A stretch of DNA of 64,000 bases from a virus (IMGVR_UViG_3300046781_000054:28059-92058), one strand, 5' to 3'; counted from the stretch's first letter, positions 46,549 through 54,890 are shown. The notes: generated from the sequence alone by a model not told the origin. Made by a program: numbers and translations.

Positions 46549-47604
46549 TCAGTCCTCGTCCAAGACGGTGGCGCTGATGTGGAAGTTGTTCACGTACAGC
46601 ACCGGCATCGCGACGGCGTTGGCCGTGGTGGAGAACTGCACCGGGTTGGACTTCTTCTCGTAGGAGACGTAGATACCCGGCTCCTGCGCGGCCTCGAGGC
46701 CCGGGTTGTCTCCGGAGTCGAGGTTGTCCTGCTCTGCGGTGATGCCGTACTGGGTCTGCGCCCACTGGTCCGGGCTCGGGGGGATCATGGCCCACAGGCC
46801 CTCGGGGGTGACGCGCTTGAAGACGTCGTCGTCCCACACCTGCTCGTCGTAGAGCTCGACCGGGGGCAGGTTCCAGCGGGCGCGCACGGAGTTGACGTCC
46901 GGCGGGGCCAGCGTGGTGGAGGGGGTGGTCTCCGGGCTGGAGGAGTTCCAGAACGCGGTGCGGTACTCCAGGTTGGAGGCCAGCACGGACAGGGCCCGCT
47001 CGCTGGTGATGACGCGGGCGGGCTTGGGGGCGCCGATGCTCTTGAGGTAGCGGATCCACGCCATCTCGTCGGTGAGCGGCTTCGCGCCGTCCTGGTCCCA
47101 CGGGATCGCGGCGACGGGCTTGTTCTCGGCGGGCACGTTCCAGTCGACGTCGAGGCCGACGCCGGGCAGGTTGACGATGCCGGTGGTGAGGAGTTCACCG
47201 GCCGCCAGCTCCATCGCGATCTTGATGGAGGTGAAGTGGCGGTCGAGGTCGCTGTACAGCTGGTCGATGAAGTCCTGGTCGTCCGCGCCGCGCTTGGCGG
47301 TGTGGAGGATCAGGGAGAGCTCGCCCATTTCGAGGGTCTGGCCGACCGGGGGCAGCATGCCCTCGTTGACGACGCGCTCAGCCTGGCGCTTGGCCAGCGC
47401 GTGCGGCGCGTCGAAGGCCCGGAACTTCGCGGCGTTGACACGCCGCTTGTTCGACTCGATGCGGAACTTCGGGCCGTAGATCTTCCGCTCCGGGATGACG
47501 CTCTGCGTGAGCGCGTACGTGTTCGGAGTGGGCAGACCGTTGATGTAGGCGTTGATGTCTTCCGGCGTGACGTTCCGCAGGAGACGGTCGAGAGTGGAGC
47601 TCAT
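46549..47604 (-). CDS. Major capsid protein (lambda E-like)
   Basis: 351 aa. MSSTLDRLLRNVTPEDINAYINGLPTPNTYALTQSVIPERKIYGPKFRIESNKRRVNAAKFRAFDAPHALAKRQ is the start of the E-type capsid family. E-loop and spine segments follow: GELSLILHTAKRGADDQDFIDQLYSDLDRH. The late part holds RVITSERALSVLASN and EKKSNPVQFSTTANAVAMPVLYVNN. No cleavage delta domain is evident; a separate scaffold gene lies upstream. The neighbours (decoration protein upstream) are those of the lambda-like order. Confidence 0.9.
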   Translation of the reverse strand: MSSTLDRLLRNVTPEDINAYINGLPTPNTYALTQSVIPERKIYGPKFRIESNKRRVNAAKFRAFDAPHALAKRQAERVVNEGMLPPVGQTLEMGELSLILHTAKRGADDQDFIDQLYSDLDRHFTSIKIAMELAAGELLTTGIVNLPGVGLDVDWNVPAENKPVAAIPWDQDGAKPLTDEMAWIRYLKSIGAPKPARVITSERALSVLASNLEYRTAFWNSSSPETTPSTTLAPPDVNSVRARWNLPPVELYDEQVWDDDVFKRVTPEGLWAMIPPSPDQWAQTQYGITAEQDNLDSGDNPGLEAAQEPGIYVSYEKKSNPVQFSTTANAVAMPVLYVNNFHISATVLDED

Positions 47605-47619
47605 GGTCGGTCTCCTGTC

Positions 47620-48366
47620 TTACCGGTAGTGGATGGTGACGCCGGGCGCGACGCTGGTGACGTCGGTCGGGTCGAAGGGGATCGGACACTTGTCGGCGTA
47701 GACCTCGCCGAACCACAGCAGCGCCCCGGACGTCTTGGTGGAGCCGGGCGCGAACATCGACTCGGTGGCGAGGAAGCCCTGAAGGACCTCGGTGCCGTCG
47801 GATGCGGTGGCGGCGCCGCCCGCAGTCGTGGTGGTGACGGTGACGGCGGGGCTGGTGCCGCCGGTCAGGCCGGACGCGGACGCGGTCATCTGCGGCTGGT
47901 CGTCGCCCATGAAGCGGCCCACGAAGGTGACCTGGACGGCGGTGCCGGGGTGCGGGCCGCCGGATACGGACACGTCACCGACGTTGATGTTCGACAGCGC
48001 CTCGAGGGCTGCCTTCACCTGCGCCGCGGTGGCGTTGTAGGGGATGCCGGCGGTGGTCTGCCCGGACCAGGTCAGCGTGTAGGTGCCGCCGGTCGGGGTG
48101 CCGGTCACGGTGACCGTCTGGACCTCGGACGTCGGCCCCGAGTAGGGGGCGAACATGCCGGTCGCGGTGACCTTGCCGAGCGGCAGGCCGGACTTGAGGA
48201 CGTTGCGGGGCTGCAGCAGGTTGCCGGCCTCGTAGTGGACGCCCGCGACGAACTTCGTCAGGTCCAGCCGGATCGTGTTGGTGTCGTTGGTTCCCACGAG
48301 GGAGGCGAGCCACGGCCGTTCGGCGGTGGCTTCCTCGCTCGTACGCATGGGCTGGAAGTCGTTCAC
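47620..48366 (-). CDS. Head decoration protein with inserted Ig-like domain
   Basis: 248 aa. Residues 1-75 and 190-248 read as one decoration-type domain (LVGTNDTNTIRLDLTKFVAGVHYEAGNLLQPRNVLKSGLPLGKVTATGMFAPY ... LQGFLATESMFAPGSTKTSGALLWFGEVYADKCPIPF), like lambda gpD. The insert at 81-184 is nearly the same Ig-like domain as in the major tail protein. The start is GTG at 48366 with AAGGAGAGG upstream. The head would display this domain at many copies. Confidence 0.82.
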   Translation of the reverse strand: MNDFQPMRTSEEATAERPWLASLVGTNDTNTIRLDLTKFVAGVHYEAGNLLQPRNVLKSGLPLGKVTATGMFAPYSGPTSEVQTVTVTGTPTGGTYTLTWSGQTTAGIPYNATAAQVKAALEALSNINVGDVSVSGGPHPGTAVQVTFVGRFMGDDQPQMTASASGLTGGTSPAVTVTTTTAGGAATASDGTEVLQGFLATESMFAPGSTKTSGALLWFGEVYADKCPIPFDPTDVTSVAPGVTIHYR

Positions 48367-48467
48367 GGCCCTCTCCTTGGGGTGATGACGGTGCTGAAAG
48401 GCGGCACCGTTTCCGGCGCGTCCACGTGGGAGAGGTCGTGGTCCCAGGTCGTGCGGATGGTGCAGGG

Positions 48468-49265
48468 TCAGGCGTCGGCGGCGATCTTTCCGCGGCGCTT
48501 GAGCATGGCGAGGCCCCGCTCGCCGGGCTTGGGCTGGTTGGCGCCCGGGCGGGGGATGCCGGTGCCGGGCATCCCGGACGGTGCTGGCGGGACGGCGCCC
48601 GGGGCGGGGCTCTGGGCGCCGCCGAACATCTCGGCGCGGCGGCCCTTGAGTTCCTCGGCCGCGGTGGTGATGTCGTCGTCGGACGCGTCGTCAGTGACCC
48701 GGATCAGGGCGGCGGCGTCATCGAGGTCGGCGCCGGTCGCGCCGAGGGACACCAGGACGGCCCGGACTTTGGTGTCGCGTTCGCGCTGGGCGGCGGCGGC
48801 CTCGCGCTGCTCGGCCTGGGTGACGCGGGCGGCCAGGTCGTTCTCCTGCTGGGCGAGGGCTTCGGCGCGGCGCTCGTCCTCGCTGAGCTTGGCCTTGCGG
48901 GCCTCGTCGGCCTGCTTGAACATCTTGCCGAAGGCGGACGGGTCGAACGTGTCGAGGTTGAAGTCCTGAATGCCGGCGGCTTCGGCTATCTCGCGGATCG
49001 CGGCGTGCCGTCCGGCGCGGCGTTCCTTGGCCATGTTCTGGCCGAACCGCTCCTGGGTGATGATGACGCCGTTCTCGTCGCGGAGGGGTTCGACGGCGGG
49101 CGGGTTCTTCTGCGCCTGCGCGGCCACATCCGCCGGGGACGGCTGGGCAGGCGGCTGCGGGTCGCCGCCGTCGTTGTAGAACACCGGGGAGAAGACACCG
49201 GTGGGGTACGGGTGGGCCCAGCCGGCGTGGCCGGCACGGGCGGAGTGCTGCGCGGGGCGACGCAT
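48468..49265 (-). CDS. Capsid scaffolding protein
   Basis: 265 aa from ATG at 49265 with GGGAGGAC upstream. The middle is a long coiled coil (about 110-205; EARKAKLSEDERRAEALAQQENDLAARVTQAEQREAAAAQ). The C terminus is Pro/Gly-rich with a basic end (GERGLAMLKRRGKIAADA). This helical, low-complexity type just upstream of capsid genes is the usual phage scaffold. Its leader begins with AGGCGCGGGGCC from the promoter at 49322-49352. Confidence 0.85.
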   Translation of the reverse strand: MRRPAQHSARAGHAGWAHPYPTGVFSPVFYNDGGDPQPPAQPSPADVAAQAQKNPPAVEPLRDENGVIITQERFGQNMAKERRAGRHAAIREIAEAAGIQDFNLDTFDPSAFGKMFKQADEARKAKLSEDERRAEALAQQENDLAARVTQAEQREAAAAQRERDTKVRAVLVSLGATGADLDDAAALIRVTDDASDDDITTAAEELKGRRAEMFGGAQSPAPGAVPPAPSGMPGTGIPRPGANQPKPGERGLAMLKRRGKIAADA

Positions 49266-49302
49266 CTGTCCAAGTCCTCCCAGACTCGTAGTGCAACTTC
49301 CA

Positions 49303-49352
49303 GGCCCCGCGCCTAGATCCAAGTTCAGCACAGATCTCACGATGTGTTCCCC
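49303..49352 (-). promoter_or_regulatory. GGGGAACA-class promoter and 12-mer leader before the scaffold gene
   Basis: GGGGAACAC (49352-49344) lies inside the 3' end of the portal gene. It is followed by 16 bases, TGAACT (49327-49322) and AGGCGCGGGGCC at 49314-49303. The leader to the ATG is 49 bases. Confidence 0.65.
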
Positions 49353-51214
49353 CCGCTCCCCTGCGCCGGGTCTTCCTCCGTCGCGGGGGAGGCGGTCGGG
49401 TCGGTTGCGGGCAGGTTCGGGGTGGGCGGTGTCGGGTCGGGGTTGACGTCAATGCCGAGGAAGTCGCCGACCGCACCGGTATCACCGGTGGCGTCGGCGA
49501 GGGCGCGGGCCTGCTCGAACTGGCGGGACTGGATCCGTTCGATCTCTTCGCCGATGTCGTCGACGGGGAACCCGACGGTGGTGAGCATGCGGATGGCGGT
49601 CTCCAGCGACATGACGCCGTCCTTGACGGCGGCGCGCACCATGTCCAGGGTGGCGGCCTTGTCGGTGGGCTTGTAGGTGCCCCACACGAGGTCGACGTCG
49701 ACGACCGGCCCGGTCCAGTCGGGGTGCTGGCCGGCCTGGTAGAGGCGCTGCACCATCTTGAACAGCAGCTGGTACTTGTGGTCGCGGGCCAGGTGCAGGG
49801 AGTCGAGCAGCGGGTCCATCGGCCCGTAGGACAGTTCGATGGAGAACCCGGACGGCGCCTTGGTCGGGTCGAGGGTGCCGAGCGCGACGGCGGGCATCCG
49901 CCCGTTCACGGAGAGCCGGTCGAGGAGTTCGGCGGTCTTGTTGCGGAGCTCGGCGAGCATCGGGGACGTGTCGAGGGGGATGAGGTTGCCGCCCTGGCCG
50001 AGTTCGAGCATCAGTCCCGGTTCGATGTGCATGCGCCGCTCGCCGCGCCGTGTTTTGTTCTCCGGGTTGATGACGCCGATCATCGGTGATCCGGTCGTCG
50101 CGGAGGCGAGGCTGGAGTCGGTGTCCGTTCCGGCGATCTCGTCGAACAGTTGCATCAGCAGCGACAGTGACGACTCGCCCCAGTGCCCGTCCTCCGGGAC
50201 CGTGTTGGGGACGTGGACGACGGGGAGGAAGTCCAGCTGCAGGTCCAGGTGGTCGAGGACTTCGCCGTCGGGCCGGGTGATGAACCGCGCGTACCGGTAG
50301 TCGAGGTTGTAGACGTCCTGATCGGCTTTGATGTCGTCCAGGTCCCACTCGGCGTCGGTGAGGTAGCAGGTGAGGGTGGACGGGGTGTCGTTCCACGGGT
50401 ACTGGCGGCTGATCTGCCAGGTCTCCGGGGTGTAGACGTCACCGCCGGTCAGGAGGGGGGTCTGGCCGTCGTCGGCGAGGGCGGGCACCCGGGCGGGCCG
50501 GTCGCCTGCTTCGGACAGGGTTCGGGTGCCGATGGGGGCGAGCTGGTAGGTGATGCGGCGCAGCTTGCCCTTGGTGCCGGTCTTCGGGTCGGGGTCGATC
50601 TCCCACGCGAAGTGCACGGTGGTCGGGTAGTCCGCGGAGTCGCCTGCAGCGTCGGGCAGGTCGGGGAAGTAGAAGCCGGGGTCGACGACGGACAGGCGGG
50701 GCCGCTGCTTGTCGGCGTCCCAGGCCAGCGTGTACACGCCGTCGCCCTCGCGGACGGTCTTACGTTCGTTTTGCTGCAGGCGCAGCGTGAACAGTTCCTT
50801 GCGGGCCCAGTCCCGTAGCCGTTCCTGGACCGCGGCGGCGTGCACGGCGTCGGCATCCGGGGTGGAGCCGTCGGCGGGTTCGGCGTCCTCGGCTCCCTTG
50901 GCGGTGATGGTCTGCTCGCGGCCGAGCAGGTGGGAGGTGAGGGCGGCGATCCACATGGCGGGGTCGCCGAACTCGCGGCGTTCGTCTGCGGTGGTGCCGT
51001 CCTGCAGAGAGGCGATCTCCCAGGCCTGGTTGTGGGCGTAGGCGGCGCACAGCGTGTAGGAGGCCAGCCTGCGGCGGTCGTGTTCGGGGACCCAGGTGCG
51101 CATGGCGGCGGGGAACGCTTCGCGGTTGGGCTTCTTGTACGCCGGATCGGCGAAGACCCGCTTGTAGTTCAGCGGACTCCACCGGTCGACGATGAGGCGA
51201 GGAAGACCCACCAC
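49337..51214 (-). CDS. Portal protein (625 aa)
   Basis: GTG start at 51214 (MVGLPRLIVDRWSPLNYKRVFADPAYKKPNREAFPAAM). The middle runs through the portal fold with LTSHLLGREQTITAKG, WARKELFTLRLQQNERKTVREGDGVYTLAWDADKQRPRLSVVDPGFYFPDLPD and VVHVPNTVPEDGHWGESSLSLLMQLFDEIAGTDTDSSLASATTGSPMIGV. The C-terminal tail is Pro/Thr-rich. Position between TerL and scaffold fits. The last codons overlap the promoter of the scaffold gene. Confidence 0.88.
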   Translation of the reverse strand: MVGLPRLIVDRWSPLNYKRVFADPAYKKPNREAFPAAMRTWVPEHDRRRLASYTLCAAYAHNQAWEIASLQDGTTADERREFGDPAMWIAALTSHLLGREQTITAKGAEDAEPADGSTPDADAVHAAAVQERLRDWARKELFTLRLQQNERKTVREGDGVYTLAWDADKQRPRLSVVDPGFYFPDLPDAAGDSADYPTTVHFAWEIDPDPKTGTKGKLRRITYQLAPIGTRTLSEAGDRPARVPALADDGQTPLLTGGDVYTPETWQISRQYPWNDTPSTLTCYLTDAEWDLDDIKADQDVYNLDYRYARFITRPDGEVLDHLDLQLDFLPVVHVPNTVPEDGHWGESSLSLLMQLFDEIAGTDTDSSLASATTGSPMIGVINPENKTRRGERRMHIEPGLMLELGQGGNLIPLDTSPMLAELRNKTAELLDRLSVNGRMPAVALGTLDPTKAPSGFSIELSYGPMDPLLDSLHLARDHKYQLLFKMVQRLYQAGQHPDWTGPVVDVDLVWGTYKPTDKAATLDMVRAAVKDGVMSLETAIRMLTTVGFPVDDIGEEIERIQSRQFEQARALADATGDTGAVGDFLGIDVNPDPTPPTPNLPATDPTASPATEEDPAQGSGGNTS

Positions 51215-51237
51215 TGTTCCCTTCTGGAACTCTGTTC

Positions 51238-51286
51238 GGCCCCGCGCCTTTGATCAGGATAGGAGCAGCGGACCCGGGTGTTCCCC
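51238..51286 (-). promoter_or_regulatory. GGGGAACA-class promoter and 12-mer leader before the portal gene
   Basis: GGGGAACAC (51286-51278), 16 bases, TATCCT (51261-51256), six bases, then AGGCGCGGGGCC at 51249-51238. The leader to the GTG is 35 bases. This copy has a near-consensus -10. Confidence 0.75.
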
Positions 51287-51296
51287 GGTGATGGGG

Positions 51297-52877
51297 TTAG
51301 CGGCGGCCGCGGGGGGTGCGGCGTTCGTAGGTGCCGTAGATGCCGTCGTCGCCGTCGAGTTCGGCGAGTTCGGTCAGGGCATGCACGCAGGAGTCCATGC
51401 GGTCCGGGGAGTCCAGGCCCGGCATCCAGGTGACCATCTGCCGTTCCAGGGCGTGGAAGACACCAACGTGGTGGACACGCTGCTGCTCATAGAGTTGGGC
51501 GATCGGCTCGGCCCGCAGCCGTTTTCCCTGCTTGGCGTTGACGGGGATGATCCGCGGCATCAGCCGGCCGTGGGTGACACCGCGGCGTTCGAGTTCCCGC
51601 CACGCCTGGGTGAGGACCTGGCTGGTCATGTCGCCGCCGTAGTTGGACTCCACGACGATCGCGTCGGCCTGCCATTCCAGGGCGAGGAGGCAGGCGGTGG
51701 TGCCCCATTCGTCGGCCCCCATGGCACCGGATTTGTCGTCCAAGACGTAGAACTCGTCCCGGATCTCGGGGTGCGTGTGCTCAGGCCCTGCGCTCTGGAC
51801 GCGGGCGGAGGCGGCGGCGGTGATGCCGACCTCGTCGTGGCCGCTGGTCGAGCCGCCGGCCGGGTCGACGGCGACGACGATGCGGTCCAGGTCGATGCCG
51901 CGCAGGGCCGCCGTGGATAGGCGGTTGGAGTCGATCCACGTCTGTTTCCACACGCCGCCCTCCAAGGGTCTGGGCTGCTGCTGGTAGAGGGACCACCACA
52001 CGCGTTCGCCGACGGACTTGCGGATGCGGGCGTAGTCGTCGGCGTTGTACCGGGACGGCCACAGGGCTTCGCCGGGCTGGCGGCCCAGCGGGTCGTCGGC
52101 GGTCAGTGCGATGGCGGGCAGGTCGATGACGATCCAGTCCTCCGGTTCTTCCTTCAGGAGCCGTCCGGACAGGTCGTCGTCGTCCCAGCGGGTGTTGACG
52201 AGGAGGCAGGATCCCTGCGGTTCGAGGCGGGTGAGGAGGACGGACTGCCACCAGTCCCAGACGCGTTCACGCTGGGTGGGTGATCCGGCGTCCTCGGAGC
52301 CCTTGAAGGGGTCGTCGACGACGGCGACGTGCGCGCCGCGGCCGGTGAGCGCGCCGCCGACACCGGCGGTGACCATGCCTCCTTCGTGGCCGTCGATGTC
52401 GAACCGGTTGGCGGCCTGGGAGCCGTACTTGAGGCTGATGCCGAGGGTTCCCGCGTTCTCGGTGATGGTGTTGCGGACCCAGCGGCCGTGGTCGTCGGCG
52501 AGGTGGGCGGCGTAGGAGGCGAGCATGAACCGGTGTTCGGGCTGTCGGCGCAGGTACCAGGCGGGCCCCCAGCGTGAGGTACGACGTGACTTCCCGGCGC
52601 GGGGCGGCATTGTGACCATCGCTCGGATGCGTTCCCCCGCGGCGATTCGTTGGTAGATCCGGTCGATGATGTCGAGGTGCGGGGCCTGCATCTCCCGCCC
52701 GCCGGTCAGCACGGTGGACAGGGCACCGGGGCTGCGGTCCATGGCCATGACGCGTTCGACGTGGGCCAGGCGCAGCCGCAGGTCGGGGGTGGCCCGGCGT
52801 GCGATGCGGCGGCGTTCCACGAGCGGCAGGGTCCGGTACCGGTCGAGGGCTTCCGCCTCGGGGTCAGTTGCTGTCAT
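51297..52877 (-). CDS. terL: Terminase large subunit
   Basis: 526 aa. ATPase: adenine-binding Gln nearby (EMQAPHLDIIDRIYQRI), Walker A MPPRAGKS (90-97), Walker B VAVVDDP (184-190) and a coupling segment LVNTRWDDDDL (about 226-236). Nuclease: Asp338 (VAVDPAGG), Glu410-Asp416 (VVESNYGGD), then DSPDRMDSCVHA near the C terminus. It packages DNA into the prohead and cuts it. pZL12-type plasmid-phages package largely random ends with a hot end; this cannot be judged here. Confidence 0.93.
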   Translation of the reverse strand: MTATDPEAEALDRYRTLPLVERRRIARRATPDLRLRLAHVERVMAMDRSPGALSTVLTGGREMQAPHLDIIDRIYQRIAAGERIRAMVTMPPRAGKSRRTSRWGPAWYLRRQPEHRFMLASYAAHLADDHGRWVRNTITENAGTLGISLKYGSQAANRFDIDGHEGGMVTAGVGGALTGRGAHVAVVDDPFKGSEDAGSPTQRERVWDWWQSVLLTRLEPQGSCLLVNTRWDDDDLSGRLLKEEPEDWIVIDLPAIALTADDPLGRQPGEALWPSRYNADDYARIRKSVGERVWWSLYQQQPRPLEGGVWKQTWIDSNRLSTAALRGIDLDRIVVAVDPAGGSTSGHDEVGITAAASARVQSAGPEHTHPEIRDEFYVLDDKSGAMGADEWGTTACLLALEWQADAIVVESNYGGDMTSQVLTQAWRELERRGVTHGRLMPRIIPVNAKQGKRLRAEPIAQLYEQQRVHHVGVFHALERQMVTWMPGLDSPDRMDSCVHALTELAELDGDDGIYGTYERRTPRGRR

Positions 52878-53400
52878 CGGGCGTGTGGTCGGTCCTGTCC
52901 GGGAGCCGGAAGTCGGTGGCGGGACCGGGCTCCCCCGCAGTGTTCATGAGGGTGGTGAGTTCGGGGAGGGTGCCGCCGAGCGGGATGATGCCGCCGTCCG
53001 GGCCGGACAGTTCGGCCTTGGTCGGCATGTCGAGGCCGTTCAGTTTCGCCCGGCGGTCCATGAGGCGCAGGACGGTGTCGACGGCCCGCATGTCGAGTTC
53101 CTCGCCGACGACGTTGCCGTCGCGGTCGAGGACGGGGCTGGGTTCGGTGGCGTGCGGCCACGCGGCCCGCAGGAGCGCGTCGAGGCGTTCGTTCTCCTGC
53201 TGCCGGTACACGGACACTTCGGCGGCTTCCTCGTCGCGGTTCAGCTCGAGGGCGCGCAGGAGGTCCTTGGAGGCGTCACCGCGGCTGGAGTAGCCGAGCT
53301 CTTCGGCGATCTTCTCGAACGTGGCGCCGGCGACGCGCATGCGGATCAGCTTGGCGCGGCGTTCGGCGGTGAGGGCTCGTTGGGCTTTGGAGGGTGGCAT
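52864..53400 (-). CDS. Terminase small subunit-like HTH protein (178 aa)
   Basis: MPPSKAQRALTAERRAKLIRMRVAGATFEKIAEELGYSSRGDASKDLLRALEL is an HTH (about 20-50) like the TerS DNA-binding domain. Helical assembly region (60-125), and an acidic tail. The gene overlaps the terminase large gene by 14 bases. TerS recognises the packaging site. Confidence 0.82.
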   Translation of the reverse strand: MPPSKAQRALTAERRAKLIRMRVAGATFEKIAEELGYSSRGDASKDLLRALELNRDEEAAEVSVYRQQENERLDALLRAAWPHATEPSPVLDRDGNVVGEELDMRAVDTVLRLMDRRAKLNGLDMPTKAELSGPDGGIIPLGGTLPELTTLMNTAGEPGPATDFRLPDRTDHTPDDSN

Positions 53401-53435
53401 GGCGGTCGGGGCTCCCGCTGTGTCGTTGTGGTCCA

Positions 53436-53485
53436 GGCCCCGCGCCTGTCACAGATGATCGCCGATTTTCGGTTGGGTGTTCCCC
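53436..53485 (-). promoter_or_regulatory. GGGGAACA-class promoter and 12-mer leader before the terminase genes
   Basis: GGGGAACAC (53485-53477), 16 bases, GATCAT (53460-53455), seven bases, then AGGCGCGGGGCC at 53447-53436. The leader to the ATG is 47 bases. It starts the late region and lies back to back with the plus-strand lipoprotein gene. Confidence 0.7.
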
Positions 53486-53506
53486 TGGTGGCGGGTGGGC
53501 TGCACC

Positions 53507-53941
53507 ATGCGCCGTATGGGACACATGGGCAGGGTTGGGGCCGCTGTGATGTTGGTGGCCGTGTTGGGGCTGGGTGCGGTCGGCTGTGGGGGCGGTGACG
53601 GCGGGGGTTCGGGTGCGAAGCCGTCGGCGACCGTCTCGAAGCGGGTGGTGCCGCGGGATGCGTTGGAGGCGTACGAGCGGGCCACCGTGTCGGGGTGTGA
53701 GGGGGCGGAGAACTGTCAGGCGTTCATGTCGCGGAAGCTTGCGGCGGCGGAGAGGGTGCGGGCGGCGATGAAGGCGAAGGACGCGGACCGGTATGCGGAG
53801 CCGATCGGGTTCGTGGATGAAGCGGACCGGCAGGCCAACCACTACGGGCGGGGGAATCTGGCGGCGAAGGGCAACATGCTGGCGGTCAGTACGCCGTTGC
53901 AGCGGATGGTGGCGTGGTTCCGGGAGCATCCGGAGGGCTGA
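53507..53941 (+). CDS. Lipoprotein, superinfection-exclusion candidate
   Basis: 144 aa from ATG at 53507 (MRRMGHMGRVGAAVMLVAVLGLGAVGC); another ATG at 53519 is possible. A basic start, a hydrophobic core and the lipobox LGAVGC form a type II signal. A Gly/Ser-rich linker follows, then a small helical domain with two Cys (SGCEGAENCQAF). It is the only plus-strand gene in a 30-kb minus-strand region. Prophage lipoproteins of this size often block DNA entry of related phages; that role is inference. Confidence 0.75.
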   Translation: MRRMGHMGRVGAAVMLVAVLGLGAVGCGGGDGGGSGAKPSATVSKRVVPRDALEAYERATVSGCEGAENCQAFMSRKLAAAERVRAAMKAKDADRYAEPIGFVDEADRQANHYGRGNLAAKGNMLAVSTPLQRMVAWFREHPEG

Positions 53942-53958
53942 CCCTTGGCGGGCGTGAA

Positions 53959-53998
53959 GCAGCCCCACGACCCGGGGGGGGTGGGGTCGCGGGGCTGC
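53959..53998 (+). terminator. Hairpin terminator of the lipoprotein gene
   Basis: GCAGCCCC-A-CGACCC pairs with GGGTCG-C-GGGGCTGC, 14 pairs with one mismatch, beginning 18 bases after the stop. No clear U-tract follows, as often in streptomycetes. Confidence 0.65.
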
Positions 53999-54055
53999 GG
54001 GCTCGGGCGCGGGCCCGGGGGTTCGGGGCTTAGCGCCGGTTTTCGTTCCGATGTT

Positions 54056-54116
54056 CCTCAACCCCCGGGTTGGAGCCGGGACCCGAGCGGTCTGTGGCAC
54101 GGCCAGGGGGTTGAGG
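54056..54116. repeat. CCTCAACCCCC/GGGGGTTGAGG inverted repeat
   Basis: Perfect 11-bp arms at 54056-54066 and 54106-54116 enclose 39 bases. The stretch 53999-54209 between the lipoprotein terminator and the nuclease stop has no gene that I can support. The repeat could end the transfer-region transcript arriving from the right. Confidence 0.5.
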
Positions 54117-54209
54117 GGCGCGGGGACGCTGCTCTCCCCCGAGGCCGTGCACGACCATCGTGGGGCACGATCCGCGGTTTGTCTCAGGCGGTATCCCCCT
54201 GCTCCCCGG

Positions 54210-54875
54210 TCACGCCCAGGGCGGGCGGCCGCCGTTCATCCACGCCGCGGTGTCGTTGCCGTCGAAGAGGACGACGCCGAGCGCGCGGGCGGCTTCGTGT
54301 GCCTCCGTGGTGTAGCCGCTCGTGGTGACGATCGCGGCGTTCGTGCATCCGGCCTGGGTCGCGGCGCCCGCGGTGGTGCGGACTGTTTCCCCGCCGACCT
54401 TGTTCTTCGGGCTGTAGCGCTTGCACTGGATCAGCCAGCGGGTGCCGTTGGTGAGGTGGACGAGTCCGTCGCATCCGCGGTCGCGGGTCTGGCCTGTGCG
54501 GGAGGCGTGGGCGACGAGGGGGCTCTGTTGGGCGCGTTCGACGACGGCGTCCTCGAAGCGGTCGTGGTGCATGGTCTGGAGGCGTCCGAGGGTGGCCTGG
54601 CGGGGTATCGCGGACCGCTTGGGGATGCGGGCGGCGATCTGGTCGACGTGGTGGAAGAACGGGGCGAGGCGTCCGGGCCGGAACGAGGTCACGACTGCGA
54701 GGACGGCCAGGACGAAGACGATGATGAGGGCGGCGATGGTCTGGGCGGGCCAGGTGACGTAGGAGAAGTAGCCGATGAGGAGGGTGAGTCCGATACCGCT
54801 CCAGGTGATGCGGGGTAAGACGGCACGCCGTCGGCGGCTGGGGGCGGTGCGGATGTGCTGCTGCTGGATGGTCAT
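54210..54875 (-). CDS. Membrane-anchored Mrr-type restriction nuclease-like protein
   Basis: 221 aa. Two transmembrane segments (IGLTLLIGYFSYVTW and TIAALIIVFVLAVLAVVTSF, 28-64) precede an Mrr-like endonuclease domain: FEDAVVERA (Glu near 108), RDRGCDGLVHL (Asp136) and WLIQCKRYS (Gln150 and Lys152), the E...D...QxK pattern. KNKVGGETVRTTAGAATQAGCTNAAIVTTSGYTTEAHEAARALGVVLFDG completes the fold. GGGGGAAC precedes the ATG. It sits at the end of the conjugation operon. It may cut incoming DNA at the membrane or process transferred DNA. Confidence 0.82.
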   Translation of the reverse strand: MTIQQQHIRTAPSRRRRAVLPRITWSGIGLTLLIGYFSYVTWPAQTIAALIIVFVLAVLAVVTSFRPGRLAPFFHHVDQIAARIPKRSAIPRQATLGRLQTMHHDRFEDAVVERAQQSPLVAHASRTGQTRDRGCDGLVHLTNGTRWLIQCKRYSPKNKVGGETVRTTAGAATQAGCTNAAIVTTSGYTTEAHEAARALGVVLFDGNDTAAWMNGGRPPWA

Positions 54876-54890
54876 GGGTTCCCCCGAGGT

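Noticed and set aside
22456-49359. 16-mer GTGTTCCCCCCGCTCC shared by 22456 and 49344
   Set aside because: A single 16-17 base match is expected by chance in this GC-rich length. The real signal is the fixed-spacing element inside it, which is reported.
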